A stretch of DNA of 64,000 bases from an uncultured Ileibacterium sp. GTDB lineage: Bacteria; Bacillota; Clostridia; Peptostreptococcales; Anaerovoracaceae. Shown one piece after another: positions 35,401 through 43,847 of the stretch (positions within the stretch are counted from its first letter, which is position 1; every line of letters starts with the position of its first letter). Location of the stretch: contig CABTXQ010000002.1 in the NCBI GenBank assembly GCA_902488835.1, positions 9,436-73,435 on the forward strand. Reading direction: 5' to 3'. Below the pieces are notes generated by a model. The model did not search any database and had not been told where the DNA came from. It saw nothing but the letters and a program-made list of their open reading frames with translations. A program made the translations under genes and the position numbers.

Positions 35401-35880
35401 ATGGATATCAAGGACAGCGTCTTCATAGCCGAAGGAGCTAAGATTGTTGGAGATAATATAAGCATAGGAGACGACAGCAGCGTATGGTATAACACGGTGA
35501 TTCGTTGTAGCGGAAAACAAGAAGTTACAATTGGTAAGCGTACCAATGTACAGGATCTTTCACTACTACATACTTCCAGTTCATATTCAGTGTCAGTAGG
35601 GGATGATGTTACTATTGGGCACATGTCGATTGTACACGGATGCACTATAGGAAATAATGTCATGATAGGTATGGGTTCAACAATAATGGATGGTGCATTA
35701 ATTGGAGATAATTGCATAGTAGGTGCCGGCTCACTGATTACAGAAGGTAAGGTTATACCGAATGGTTCATTAGCATTTGGACGCCCTGCTAAAGTAGTTA
35801 AAGAATTATCTGATGAACAGATAGCCGGCATTAAGTCAAATGCCATGCAGTATGTTGATGAAAGTAAGAGGGAAAAATGA
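35401..35880 (+). CDS. gamma-carbonic anhydrase family protein
   Basis: A 159-residue left-handed beta-helix protein built from hexapeptide repeats, e.g. IGDDSSVWYNTVIRC and VTIGKRTNVQDL. The metal-type histidines are in LLHTSSS, IGHMSIVHGCTIG, the pattern of gamma-class carbonic anhydrases. Many family members have not been shown to hydrate CO2. The start is ATG 35401, 11 nt after AAGGAGG; an upstream frame through 35326 crosses a terminator and is rejected. It overlaps the small gene at 35877 by 4 nt. Confidence 0.85.
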   Translation: MDIKDSVFIAEGAKIVGDNISIGDDSSVWYNTVIRCSGKQEVTIGKRTNVQDLSLLHTSSSYSVSVGDDVTIGHMSIVHGCTIGNNVMIGMGSTIMDGALIGDNCIVGAGSLITEGKVIPNGSLAFGRPAKVVKELSDEQIAGIKSNAMQYVDESKREK

Positions 35881-36104
35881 TGAATTATGAAGAGGCTTTA
35901 AAAATAGCGAAGGAGCATAAGCCAAATATTGACCATTGCTATGAAGATTCTCTTGCTTGGATATTTACAAGTAAAGAAGATGAGCACACAATCGGGGGAG
36001 ATAGTCCGGTTGTTGTTTTGAAAGAAACAGGAGAAGCTTTAAACATGCCTGATTATGCATTTGAATATTTTGGTGCAAAAGACCTCGGAGATTGGGAGTT
36101 ATAA
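35877..36104 (+). CDS. 75-residue acidic protein
   Basis: A small, acidic, soluble protein starting MMNYEEALKIAKEHKP and ending FEYFGAKDLGDWEL. It overlaps the carbonic anhydrase stop (ATGA) with GAGGG upstream, so it is probably co-translated. The pattern of an N-terminal helix, WIFTSKEDE and GGDSPVVVLKETGEALNM resembles small Imm35/YrhB-like proteins, but the match is by eye and no toxin gene is adjacent. Confidence 0.55.
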   Translation: MMNYEEALKIAKEHKPNIDHCYEDSLAWIFTSKEDEHTIGGDSPVVVLKETGEALNMPDYAFEYFGAKDLGDWEL

Positions 36105-36187
36105 TAAAAGAGGTACAAAACATAAAAAAATTAGGATAACCAAATTAACAATTAAGTTAAATCTAGTTTTCCTCAAAGTTAAAATCA

Positions 36188-36215
36188 CCATAGAGCGGGC
36201 ATAAACCCCTCTATG
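36188..36215. other. strong isolated hairpin
   Basis: CCATAGAG (36188-36195) pairs with CTCTATGG (36208-36215), with an inner GGG/CCC extension after one unpaired C and a 6-nt loop. There is no T-run on either side, so a simple terminator is unlikely. It precedes the small gene at 36237 by 21 bp. Confidence 0.5.
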
Positions 36216-36236
36216 GGAACCATACCATAATAAACA

Positions 36237-36404
36237 ATGAATAACAATAAAAAATACAAAGTAACAAAAGAAGTAAGAAAAACAACAGCCAAAGAAAAAA
36301 TTACGGGTTTAATTGGTTGGGGTTTGTTTATTGGACTTATAATTTATTTAATTGCTAGAAAGGGGTGTAAATATGACTATCAAAGAAAAGAAAGGAACAT
36401 ATAA
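36237..36404 (+). CDS. 55-residue basic membrane protein (possible)
   Basis: A frame from ATG 36237 encodes a Lys/Thr-rich start (YKVTKEVRKTTAKEK), one helix ITGLIGWGLFIGLIIYLIA, and a basic tail. It overlaps the next gene's 5' end. No good ribosome binding site is visible, so expression is doubtful. It may be a mobile-element gene. Confidence 0.35.
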   Translation: MNNNKKYKVTKEVRKTTAKEKITGLIGWGLFIGLIIYLIARKGCKYDYQRKERNI

Positions 36405-36567
36405 TCCTGAAGCTGATAAAAAGTGGAAAGATGCGAACAGAGAACGCAGGAATTATTTAAGTGGTAGAGGGGCAGCAAGGTCGTTTATAAGAAATAAGGC
36501 AACATTAGAAGATTTAGACGAGCTGACAAAACTGATTGAGGAAAGAAAAGAAAAAATATCAGAATAA
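36373..36567 (+). CDS. 64-residue small protein, mobile-element type
   Basis: A charged protein (KKWKDANRERRNYLSGRG, then ARSFIRNKATLEDLDELTKL) resembling small orphan proteins often found in integrative elements of Firmicutes. ATG 36373 follows AAAGGGGTG. It is followed by a good terminator. It lies downstream of the tRNA-Arg gene, between it and the amidohydrolase remnant, within a region of decay. Function unknown. Confidence 0.6.
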   Translation: MTIKEKKGTYNPEADKKWKDANRERRNYLSGRGAARSFIRNKATLEDLDELTKLIEERKEKISE

Positions 36568-36569
36568 CG

Positions 36570-36590
36570 CCCACGTTGACGTGGGTTTTT
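36570..36590 (+). terminator. intrinsic terminator
   Basis: A stem CCCACGT (36570-36576) with ACGTGGG (36579-36585) and a very short loop, then five T. It closes the small gene at 36373. Confidence 0.85.
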
Positions 36591-36751
36591 AAATTTCTTA
36601 AAACTATTGAAGAGGTTCAGACTATAGGCAATGTAATTTTCTCGCTGTTCCCTCGTTGTTCATTAGTGCTTTGTCTGTCATTCAGGAATAAAGCATATAT
36701 AAAAAAGCGGTATGTTACTGAGTAATTGAAAATTTTTAATAATCATATATT

Positions 36752-36780
36752 AAAGCCACCAAAAGCTGGTGGCTTTATTT
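36752..36780. terminator. orphan terminator-like hairpin
   Basis: AAAGCCACCA (36752-36761) pairs with TGGTGGCTTT (36767-36776), then ATTT. No gene ends here on the plus strand: the 36591-36751 stretch before it holds no supported frame. It may be left from a deleted gene. Confidence 0.6.
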
Positions 36781-36803
36781 GTGGCTCTATTTTCATTAAT
36801 TAC

Positions 36804-36853
36804 AAAAAAATAAAAAATCTGTAACCGTTGCTATTAAACGGCTACAGATTTTT
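36804..36853 (-). terminator. terminator of the tRNA-Arg gene
   Basis: On the minus strand an imperfect stem (ATCTGTA with TACAGAT, plus CCGTT with AACGG) is followed by a long T-rich run, the complement of the A-tracts at 36804-36816. It lies 6 nt beyond the tRNA 3' end. Confidence 0.75.
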
Positions 36854-36858
36854 ACAAT

Positions 36859-36935
36859 TGGTGCACCCGTAGGGACTCGAACCCTAAACCTTCTGATTCG
36901 TAGTCAGACACTCTATCCAATTGAGCTACGGGTGC
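36859..36935 (-). tRNA. tRNA-Arg(ACG)
   Basis: Reading the minus strand gives a complete cloverleaf: acceptor GCACCCG/CGGGTGC, D-loop with AATTGGAT, anticodon stem TCTGA/TCAGA with loop CTACGAA (anticodon ACG), T-arm with GGTTCGAGTCC, discriminator A, and an encoded CCA 3' end. The anticodon decodes CGN codons after A34 is deaminated to inosine. It is a single gene followed by its own terminator. Confidence 0.97.
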
Positions 36936-37011
36936 ATATAAATATAACTACTGAATTATACAAAACGGATATGCCTTTGTCAAATGGTCAAGCCTGCTAT
37001 AATATATGGTC

Positions 37012-37902
37012 TTACTTCTTAATAAATGCATCTCGAAGATACAGGAATGAAGAGTACAAAACTACGCAGGCAAATATCCATGTCAGAATGAAAATAGGTA
37101 GTTTGTTAATTAGAAAAGCTGCAATAACAACACCAATGCTTCCTGCTACCATCTGACATAGACTTGCAATCATATCATATCTTCCTTCTTTAATAAATCT
37201 TGGACCGTTTCCATAAGACATGAGGAATGCTGAAGAGTTCATCATAATAGGGAAAGCAGCTTTGATCTCCATTCCGAGTACAGAAACAAGAGCCATACAA
37301 GGAGCGTAAAGTCCGACTGCAAGATTCATAAGTGCGCCCAAAAAGAAGTTGATTATCATAGCGATAACGAGCTTATATCCCGTGAGTTTCAGGGAAGTAC
37401 CCGTTAGATTTAAGGGAATTATATTAATATTATTCATTATCATGAAGATACCGAGAAGCAGCAGACCGATTCCCATTCCAAACCTTATTGAGCGTTTATT
37501 CCACTTTGTAACGAACTTCACACCTAAGAAAGCACCAAGCACAGCAGAAATAATAAGACAAACGAGGGTCTTTATATCAATATTTACAAGAGATAAGAAG
37601 ATCAAAGCTTGAAGAGAAACAGGTATAGAGTTTCCTACATTAAGCGTACCAGGCACATCTATATCATGTACCGAGTGATGGATTTTGAATAGAAAAGATG
37701 AAGTTGCAAAAGAACCAAGCCCAAAGGTATCAAAAAAATTACCGATAAGACCTACCATTGAATTCCAAACGATGTTTTTTTTACCAAATTCCCAATCATA
37801 TCTTCCCTTATCGGTATGAATCCTTTTTAATATATCATTAATGACTAAATATATGTTGATAAGCATTCCCAAAATGAGCAATGCTTTAATAATTGTTTTC
37901 AT
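37012..37902 (-). CDS. TauE/SafE family sulfite exporter-like membrane protein
   Basis: A 296-residue membrane protein with about eight hydrophobic helices in two repeated halves, each opening with a glycine-rich segment (MVGLIGNFFDTFGLGSFATSS and FLGALMNLAVGLYAPCMALVS). This is the layout of the TauE/SafE family, transporters of small organosulfur or other anions. GTGGAGG precedes the ATG. It is divergent from dnaE. The substrate is not established. Confidence 0.82.
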   Translation of the reverse strand: MKTIIKALLILGMLINIYLVINDILKRIHTDKGRYDWEFGKKNIVWNSMVGLIGNFFDTFGLGSFATSSFLFKIHHSVHDIDVPGTLNVGNSIPVSLQALIFLSLVNIDIKTLVCLIISAVLGAFLGVKFVTKWNKRSIRFGMGIGLLLLGIFMIMNNINIIPLNLTGTSLKLTGYKLVIAMIINFFLGALMNLAVGLYAPCMALVSVLGMEIKAAFPIMMNSSAFLMSYGNGPRFIKEGRYDMIASLCQMVAGSIGVVIAAFLINKLPIFILTWIFACVVLYSSFLYLRDAFIKK

Positions 37903-37929
37903 TATGAAACCTCCACATATAGCTTGTAC

Positions 37930-37959
37930 ATTCTAACACATAATATTGAAACCAAACAA
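37930..37959 (-). promoter_or_regulatory. promoter of the TauE/SafE gene
   Basis: On the minus strand TTGTTT (37954-37959) and TAGAAT (37930-37935) are spaced by 18 bp, with TG one base before the -10. It is 28 bp upstream of the ATG. Confidence 0.5.
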
Positions 37960-37997
37960 GAATAAATTATGAATATGAATATAACATATGAGTTATG

Positions 37998-38006
37998 TGA
38001 TATAAT
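37998..38006 (+). promoter_or_regulatory. extended -10 promoter for dnaE
   Basis: TGATATAAT is an extended -10 with consensus hexamer 24 bp before the dnaE ATG. The -35 region is weak. Confidence 0.55.
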
Positions 38007-38030
38007 TAGAAAAAATTTTAGGGGTGATTT

Positions 38031-41000
38031 ATGGCTTTTGCACATCTTCATGTACATAGTGAATACAGTCTTCTAGATGGAATGTCAAGAATTAATGAGA
38101 TTCCAAAACACGTTAAAGCTCTTGGAATGGATGCCGTTGCAATAACGGATCACGGCGCTATGTTTGGTGTTATAGATTTTTACAAAGCATGTAAGAACGA
38201 GGGAGTTCATCCGGTGCTTGGGTGCGAGATTTACACTGCTGCAAGACGAATGACGGATAAGGATCCAAATTACGATAGGCATAGCGGTCATCTTATACTT
38301 TTAGCTGAGACAAATGAAGGATATCAGAATCTGATGAAGATAGATTCTGAAGCTTATATAAACGGTCTTTATTATAAGCCAAGAGTAGATAAGGAACTTT
38401 TAAGAAAATATCATAAAGGGATAATATGCCTTTCAGCCTGCCTTGCAGGTAGAGTACAATACAAACTTCTGGTTGATGACTATGAAGGAGCTAAAGCCGA
38501 AGCACTTGAGCTTCTTGAAATATTTGGTGAAGATAATTTCTTCCTTGAGTTACAGAATCACTATCTTCCGGAAGACAGGAAGGTTATTGAGGGTCTCATC
38601 AAGCTTTCAGGGGAAACAGGCATACCACTTGTGGTAACAAATGACTCACACTATACTCGTAAAGAGGATGCAAAGGCACATGACGTTTTACTTGCTATAG
38701 CGACGAATGCTAATGTTAATGCAGATGATCGTCTTACTTTTGCGACTGAGGAATTTTATTTGAAAAGCGAGGAGGAGATGAGAAATCTTTTCCCCTGTCT
38801 TAATGATGCAATAGAAAGAACTGAAATAATAGCAAAAAGATGTAATGTAGATATAAAATTTGGCGAATATCATATACCTAATTATGAACCGCCTGCAGGA
38901 ATGAGTAACAAGGAATATCTGCATAAACTCTGTATAGAGGGTTTGATTGAAAGATACGGATCAACTAAGGCAAATGATCCAAATAGCGTCCCTAGGAAAA
39001 GGCTTGATAAAGAGCTTTCTGTAATTGAACTGATGGGATATGTTGAGTACTTTCTTATAGTTTGGGATTTTATCAACTTCGCTAAGACAAGAGGAATTCC
39101 TGTAGGACCCGGTAGGGGATCTGCCGCAGGAAGTGTCGTTTCCTATGCATTAAAGATAACAGAGATTGATCCTATAAAGTACAATCTTATATTTGAGAGA
39201 TTTCTTAATCCTGAGAGGATAAGTATGCCAGATATCGATATAGATTTTGATATCGATATGAGACAGGATGTAATCGACTACGTTATTCATAAGTATGGTA
39301 AAGAAAATGTAGGGCAAATTATAACTTTTGGGAAACTAAAGGCCAAGATGGCGATAAGGGACGTTGCAAGGGCACTTGGAGCAACATATGCACAGGGTGA
39401 TGCAATCGCTAAAAGCATTCCGGATGTTCTTAATATAACAATATCAGAAGCCCTGAAGATCAATTCAGAGCTTATGAATCAGTATGAGAGTGATGACCTT
39501 GTTAAAGAAATCTTAGATATGTCAATGGCACTTGAAGATTTACCAAGGCACGCATCAACTCATGCTGCAGGAGTCTTAATATGTCAGAATCCTCTTGATG
39601 AATATGTACCACTTTATTATTCGGAGAGTAAAGGTATAGCGACTCAATTCACAAAAGAAACAGTAGAAGAACTTGGGCTTTTGAAGATGGATTTTCTGGG
39701 CTTAAGGAATCTAACCGTCTTGAGAAATGCGGTTAATCTAATCAAACAAAATACAGGCATCAGTCTTGATATCAATAATCTGGAATTCAACGATCCCAAG
39801 GTCTTCAAAATGATCTCCGATGGGAACACACAGGGGGTTTTTCAACTAGAAAGCGTTGGCATGACAGCCTTTATGAAAGAGCTTAAGCCAAATTGCTTTG
39901 AAGATATAGTTGCTGGAATTGCACTTTATAGACCGGGACCTATGGACTCGATACCTAAATATATTAGTAATAAGAAAAATCCTGATAAGATTAAATATGT
40001 TGATGAATCCCTTGCCCACATCCTGGATGTTACATACGGATGCATAATTTATCAGGAACAGGTAATGCAAATTGTTCGAGAACTTGGCGGATTCTCATAT
40101 GGACGTTCAGACCTTGTACGTCGAACAATGTCTAAGAAAAACAAAGAGGCAATGAATGCTGAAAGGGAGAATTTCGTTCATGGCAAAAGAAATAAAGACG
40201 GATCTGTTGAAATAGAAGGATGTGTATCTAAAGGGATCTCCGAACGTGCGGCAAATGTTATATTTGACGACATGGCTAGCTTTGCTGAATATGCTTTTAA
40301 CAAGTCACATGCGGTTGCTTATGCAGTTATCTCATATCAAACAGCATATATCAAATGCTATTATCCTGTTGAATATATGGCGGCACTCATGACAAGCATG
40401 ATAGGTAATGAGAGGCACATAGGTGCATATATTAGGAATTGCAAAGAAATGGGAATTGAAATTTTCCCACCTTCAATTAATGAAAGTTTTGCTGATTTTA
40501 CAGCGGAATATAGAATTGATGACAAAGGCAATAAGCATAGTGGTGTTAGATTTGGTCTACTTGCAATCAAGCATGTTGGAACTGGAATAGTGAATTCAAT
40601 TATCAAATCTCGTGAAAAGTATGGCATACCAAACGATATATTTGAATTTATTTCAAATCTTGATGTAAAAGAATTAAACAAGAGGGCTATTGAAAGCCTT
40701 ATAAAATCCGGAGCGATGGACTGCCTAAATGAGAACAGAGCAGCAATGCTCATGGTATATGAAGAGGCGGTTTCTTCCGCACAAGCAGCAGCAAGGAGCA
40801 GCACAAAGGATCAAATTTCAATTTTTCAACTTGATGATGAGGTTAAGAAGGATGTTTCAAGAGCAAGAGAGATGCCGGATGTAAAGAATTTTGATAGGAA
40901 AACTCTCCTTGCAATGGAAAAAGAAGAACTTTCAGTGTATATTTCAGGTCATCCTCTTGATGATTATAGCGATTTGCTTGAAAAAAATATAAATTGTTAC

Positions 41001-41609
41001 AGCATTGACCTTGCCGTAAATAAAAATGATATAGACTCCGAAGATAGTGAAAGTGAATCTGTCAAAACCCTTAAAGTACAAAAAATTGAAGATGGAGAAG
41101 AAGTAGTTATGGCAGGCATGTTGACAGGAGCTAAAACTATGATGACAAAGAAAGGGGATGAAATGGCAAGATCTCTTCTTGAAGATTATTATGGGACTGT
41201 CAACCTCATTTTCTTTCCAAAGGTATATAATAAAAACAGGAGTCTAATAAGAGATGATCTTGTTGTATCAATTAAGGGTAGGGTCAATTATCAAGGAAAT
41301 GGAGAAGCAGATATCCTTGTTCAAAGCATAGTTTCAATAGAAGATATTGCAGAATTTGGAGGATTATCAAATAATAATCCGGTAAAAATCAGAGTAAATG
41401 CTGAAACCAGAGATGAAGCAGGTGGTGAAAGGAAGGTACTTGAGAAAATCTTCGAACTGCTGTCAAAATATCCTGGAAATAGAGAGGTGCTTATATATCT
41501 TCCAGGTAGAAAAACTACAAAGATGGGTGATAGGTACAAAATAGATTTGAATGACGAGCTTAAAGAAAAATTAAAGAATTGGTTTGGCGAGTCAAACATA
41601 AAGGGGTGA
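38031..41609 (+). CDS. dnaE: DNA polymerase III alpha subunit DnaE
   Basis: A C-family replicative polymerase of 1192 residues. The N-terminal PHP domain is visible from HLHVHSEYSLLDGMSRI and AITDHGAMFG. The polymerase active-site aspartates are in SMPDIDIDFDIDMRQDVIDY, near residues 398-416, with GPGRGSAAGSVVSYAL upstream. The helix-hairpin-helix region and an OB-fold (EEVVMAGMLTGAKTMMTKKG) follow. In Firmicutes with PolC, DnaE extends primers on both strands. GGGGTGA precedes the ATG. Confidence 0.97.
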   Translation: MAFAHLHVHSEYSLLDGMSRINEIPKHVKALGMDAVAITDHGAMFGVIDFYKACKNEGVHPVLGCEIYTAARRMTDKDPNYDRHSGHLILLAETNEGYQNLMKIDSEAYINGLYYKPRVDKELLRKYHKGIICLSACLAGRVQYKLLVDDYEGAKAEALELLEIFGEDNFFLELQNHYLPEDRKVIEGLIKLSGETGIPLVVTNDSHYTRKEDAKAHDVLLAIATNANVNADDRLTFATEEFYLKSEEEMRNLFPCLNDAIERTEIIAKRCNVDIKFGEYHIPNYEPPAGMSNKEYLHKLCIEGLIERYGSTKANDPNSVPRKRLDKELSVIELMGYVEYFLIVWDFINFAKTRGIPVGPGRGSAAGSVVSYALKITEIDPIKYNLIFERFLNPERISMPDIDIDFDIDMRQDVIDYVIHKYGKENVGQIITFGKLKAKMAIRDVARALGATYAQGDAIAKSIPDVLNITISEALKINSELMNQYESDDLVKEILDMSMALEDLPRHASTHAAGVLICQNPLDEYVPLYYSESKGIATQFTKETVEELGLLKMDFLGLRNLTVLRNAVNLIKQNTGISLDINNLEFNDPKVFKMISDGNTQGVFQLESVGMTAFMKELKPNCFEDIVAGIALYRPGPMDSIPKYISNKKNPDKIKYVDESLAHILDVTYGCIIYQEQVMQIVRELGGFSYGRSDLVRRTMSKKNKEAMNAERENFVHGKRNKDGSVEIEGCVSKGISERAANVIFDDMASFAEYAFNKSHAVAYAVISYQTAYIKCYYPVEYMAALMTSMIGNERHIGAYIRNCKEMGIEIFPPSINESFADFTAEYRIDDKGNKHSGVRFGLLAIKHVGTGIVNSIIKSREKYGIPNDIFEFISNLDVKELNKRAIESLIKSGAMDCLNENRAAMLMVYEEAVSSAQAAARSSTKDQISIFQLDDEVKKDVSRAREMPDVKNFDRKTLLAMEKEELSVYISGHPLDDYSDLLEKNINCYSIDLAVNKNDIDSEDSESESVKTLKVQKIEDGEEVVMAGMLTGAKTMMTKKGDEMARSLLEDYYGTVNLIFFPKVYNKNRSLIRDDLVVSIKGRVNYQGNGEADILVQSIVSIEDIAEFGGLSNNNPVKIRVNAETRDEAGGERKVLEKIFELLSKYPGNREVLIYLPGRKTTKMGDRYKIDLNDELKEKLKNWFGESNIKG

Positions 41610-41616
41610 ATATAGC

Positions 41617-42198
41617 ATGAATGAAAAGAAGATACTGATTATTTATAATTCAAAGAGAGGATCTACAAAAAAATACTCGGAATGGATTGAAAATGGCATT
41701 AAAAGTTCATGCGATCAGATTGGAATAGATTGTAAAATTGAAAGGATGAGCATTGATGATGCAAACCTTGATAATTTGAACATTTACGATGCAGTAGTTT
41801 TCGGAAGCTGGCTTAGAGGTAGCGGTATAGTTGGATTTGAAACAATAAAGCCTTATATGGATGAAATTAAGGAGAAGGTTATAATCTATTGCACGGGAAT
41901 TTCAGACTATAATCCAAAGAACTACGAACAAATTGCAGAGATTAATTTTAGCGATAAGGTAGATATGAGTGCTGCAAAACTTTACTATTGTCCTGGAGCA
42001 TATGATCCATCTAAGGTACATGGAATAGACAGATTTATGATGTGGATTGCAAAAATTGTCGTAATAAAGGGAACCGTAAAAGAAGATAAAACTGCAGGGG
42101 AGAGGATGAAGAGGATAATAGAGGAAGGTGCAGACCTAAAAGATGAGAAGTATGCAAGGCAGGTAGTTAAAGGAGTTATAGATACAATTAAAGAATAA
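41617..42198 (+). CDS. flavodoxin-domain protein
   Basis: A 193-residue protein with the FMN phosphate loop IIYNSKRGSTKKYSEWI at the N-terminus and a second flavin-site segment AVVFGSWLRGSG, typical of flavodoxin-like (Flavodoxin_5) proteins. Such proteins act as low-potential electron carriers or quinone/protoporphyrinogen reductases. It follows dnaE by 8 nt and ends at a bidirectional terminator. The partner is unknown. Confidence 0.78.
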   Translation: MNEKKILIIYNSKRGSTKKYSEWIENGIKSSCDQIGIDCKIERMSIDDANLDNLNIYDAVVFGSWLRGSGIVGFETIKPYMDEIKEKVIIYCTGISDYNPKNYEQIAEINFSDKVDMSAAKLYYCPGAYDPSKVHGIDRFMMWIAKIVVIKGTVKEDKTAGERMKRIIEEGADLKDEKYARQVVKGVIDTIKE

Positions 42199-42200
42199 CA

Positions 42201-42236
42201 AAAAAGGTCATCTTAATATTGAGATGACCTTTTTTT
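42201..42236. terminator. bidirectional intrinsic terminator
   Basis: A 13-bp stem AAAAAGGTCATCT (42201-42213) with AGATGACCTTTTT (42222-42234) has A and T tracts on both flanks. It lies between the flavodoxin and permease genes. Confidence 0.95.
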
Positions 42237-42261
42237 ATATACAATGAATTAATCAGATTAA

Positions 42262-43635
42262 CTAGTGAAAACCAATTCCAAGTCCAAGTGTAATCAATCT
42301 TATTACGAACAAACCTGCAGAAACCCACATTACAGGAGCAATATCACTTATCTTTTTTGTCAAAATCTTCAAGATTACCCAGCTTAGCATTCCGAACATT
42401 ATTCCATTTGCTATAGAATAAGTGAAAGGCATCATGACAATTGCAAGAAATCCACTGACAGTGTCTGCAATATTATCATCAAATGTCATGTTCTTTATCG
42501 CACTGAGCATTAGAAGACCTACATAAACAAGAGCGGGTGTGGTTGCAAATGCAGGAATAGCAAGGAAAATCGGTGAAAAGAAAAGTGCAATTATAAATAG
42601 CACTGCGGTTGTTACAGATGTAAGACCTGTACGACCACCTGAAGCAACTCCGGCACTCGATTCAACAAAACTCGTAACAGTTGATGTACCTAAGCAAGCA
42701 CCTGCCATTGTTCCAAGAGCATCAGACATTAGAGCTTGCTTTGCTCTTGGGAGATTACCATCTTCGTCTAAAAGATTACCTTTACTGGCAACTCCGATTA
42801 GAGTTCCGACCGTGTCAAACAAATCTACAAAGAGAAATGAAAAAGTGATTACGAGGAACTCAATCAAATTTTCGCCTATCCATTTGAAATTAAAAGCGAA
42901 TAATGTTGGGGCATGTGGAATTATATTCTTTAAAGAAAAGACAGGATATAGTGAAAAGGCCTCAGCCTCGATATTAACCTGATACCATCCTGTCGCCTGA
43001 GCAATCATGCCGAGAACCCAAGTTGAAAGAATACCTATGAGAACAGCTCCCTTTACATTGTAATGAACGAGAAGAGCAATAATCAAAAATCCTATTAGTG
43101 CAAGAATAAATTGTGGTGACTTTACTGAACCCATTGTAACAAGAGTTGCAGGATCTGCTGAAACTATGCCTGCCCCCTTAAGACCGATTATTACAATGAA
43201 TAAACCTATACCGGATGTGATTCCATATTTGAGGTTCGCCGGCACATCATTTACAAGCTTTTCACGGAAGTTCGTAAAGCTGAGAAGGACAAAAATTATA
43301 CCTTCTATAAATACAGCTGTAAGAGCGATCTTCCAAGGATCTTGAATACCGGCCTCCGCCATAGGGATGCATACAGAGAATGAAAAGTATGCATTTAGTC
43401 CCATTCCTGAAGCAAGTGCTACAGGATAATTAGCATAAAAAGCCATAATCAAAGTTGCAAATGCAGCAGAAATAGCTGTTGCAGTGAATACTGCCGCACT
43501 GTTTAAGCCTGAAGCTGCAAGTAGACTTGGATTTACAGCTAGAATATACACCATGGAAAGGAAAGTAGTTACACCGGCTATAATCTCGGTTCTAACATCC
43601 GTTCCATGTTCCTTTAACTTAAAAAAATTATCCAT
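42262..43635 (-). CDS. NCS2-family (AzgA-like) purine permease
   Basis: A 457-residue membrane protein with about 12 hydrophobic segments. Family marks are RTEIIAGVTTFLSMVYILAVNP near the N-terminus, FYANYPVALASGMGLNAYFS and a substrate-loop SFLFVDLFDTVGTLIGVASKG, with GACLGTSTVTSFVESSAGVASGGRTGL, as in guanine/hypoxanthine carriers. The ATG at 43635 follows AAGGAGA; a start 15 codons earlier is rejected. A purine role is likely from homology. No purine riboswitch was seen upstream. Confidence 0.92.
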   Translation of the reverse strand: MDNFFKLKEHGTDVRTEIIAGVTTFLSMVYILAVNPSLLAASGLNSAAVFTATAISAAFATLIMAFYANYPVALASGMGLNAYFSFSVCIPMAEAGIQDPWKIALTAVFIEGIIFVLLSFTNFREKLVNDVPANLKYGITSGIGLFIVIIGLKGAGIVSADPATLVTMGSVKSPQFILALIGFLIIALLVHYNVKGAVLIGILSTWVLGMIAQATGWYQVNIEAEAFSLYPVFSLKNIIPHAPTLFAFNFKWIGENLIEFLVITFSFLFVDLFDTVGTLIGVASKGNLLDEDGNLPRAKQALMSDALGTMAGACLGTSTVTSFVESSAGVASGGRTGLTSVTTAVLFIIALFFSPIFLAIPAFATTPALVYVGLLMLSAIKNMTFDDNIADTVSGFLAIVMMPFTYSIANGIMFGMLSWVILKILTKKISDIAPVMWVSAGLFVIRLITLGLGIGFH

Positions 43636-43679
43636 TTTTCTCTCCTTGATAAAATATTTAATATCAAAAATACGTATCA

Positions 43680-43708
43680 ATTATATGTTTGAAAGCAAAA
43701 CTAATCAA
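43680..43708 (-). promoter_or_regulatory. promoter of the NCS2 permease
   Basis: On the minus strand TTGATT (43703-43708) and TATAAT (43680-43685) are spaced by 17 bp, 45 bp before the ATG. Confidence 0.72.
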
Positions 43709-43751
43709 GGAAAAAAGAGATAATTTGGTTATAAATATTATAAATTTAGGA

Positions 43752-43780
43752 TTGATTTATATTAAGTGATGGTTTAGTAT
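43752..43780 (+). promoter_or_regulatory. candidate promoter of the biosynthetic cluster
   Basis: TTGATT (43752-43757) and TAGTAT (43775-43780) are spaced by 17 bp. The start point would fall near 43787, inside the inverted repeat at 43785. Confidence 0.5.
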
Positions 43781-43784
43781 ATGA

Positions 43785-43804
43785 GTTAGTTCAATTTAAC
43801 TAAC
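43785..43804. promoter_or_regulatory. candidate operator of the biosynthetic cluster
   Basis: A perfect inverted repeat GTTAGTT-CAATTT-AACTAAC covers the predicted start point of the cluster promoter, 44 bp before the first ATG. Dimeric repressors (TetR or MarR type) commonly bind such 7-6-7 repeats. No regulator gene lies in the cluster, so it would be encoded elsewhere. Confidence 0.5.
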
Positions 43805-43847
43805 CAAATAATTAAATTAAAGCTTATATCTTAAATAAAGGAGAAAT

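Noticed and set aside
36807..36960. Attachment-site direct repeat of the tRNA-Arg 3' end
   Set aside because: No second copy of the tRNA 3' segment was found between 35.0 and 36.85 kb.
43640..43740. Purine riboswitch upstream of the NCS2 permease
   Set aside because: No conserved loop-loop sequences or three-way junction could be found; an ordinary promoter explains the region.
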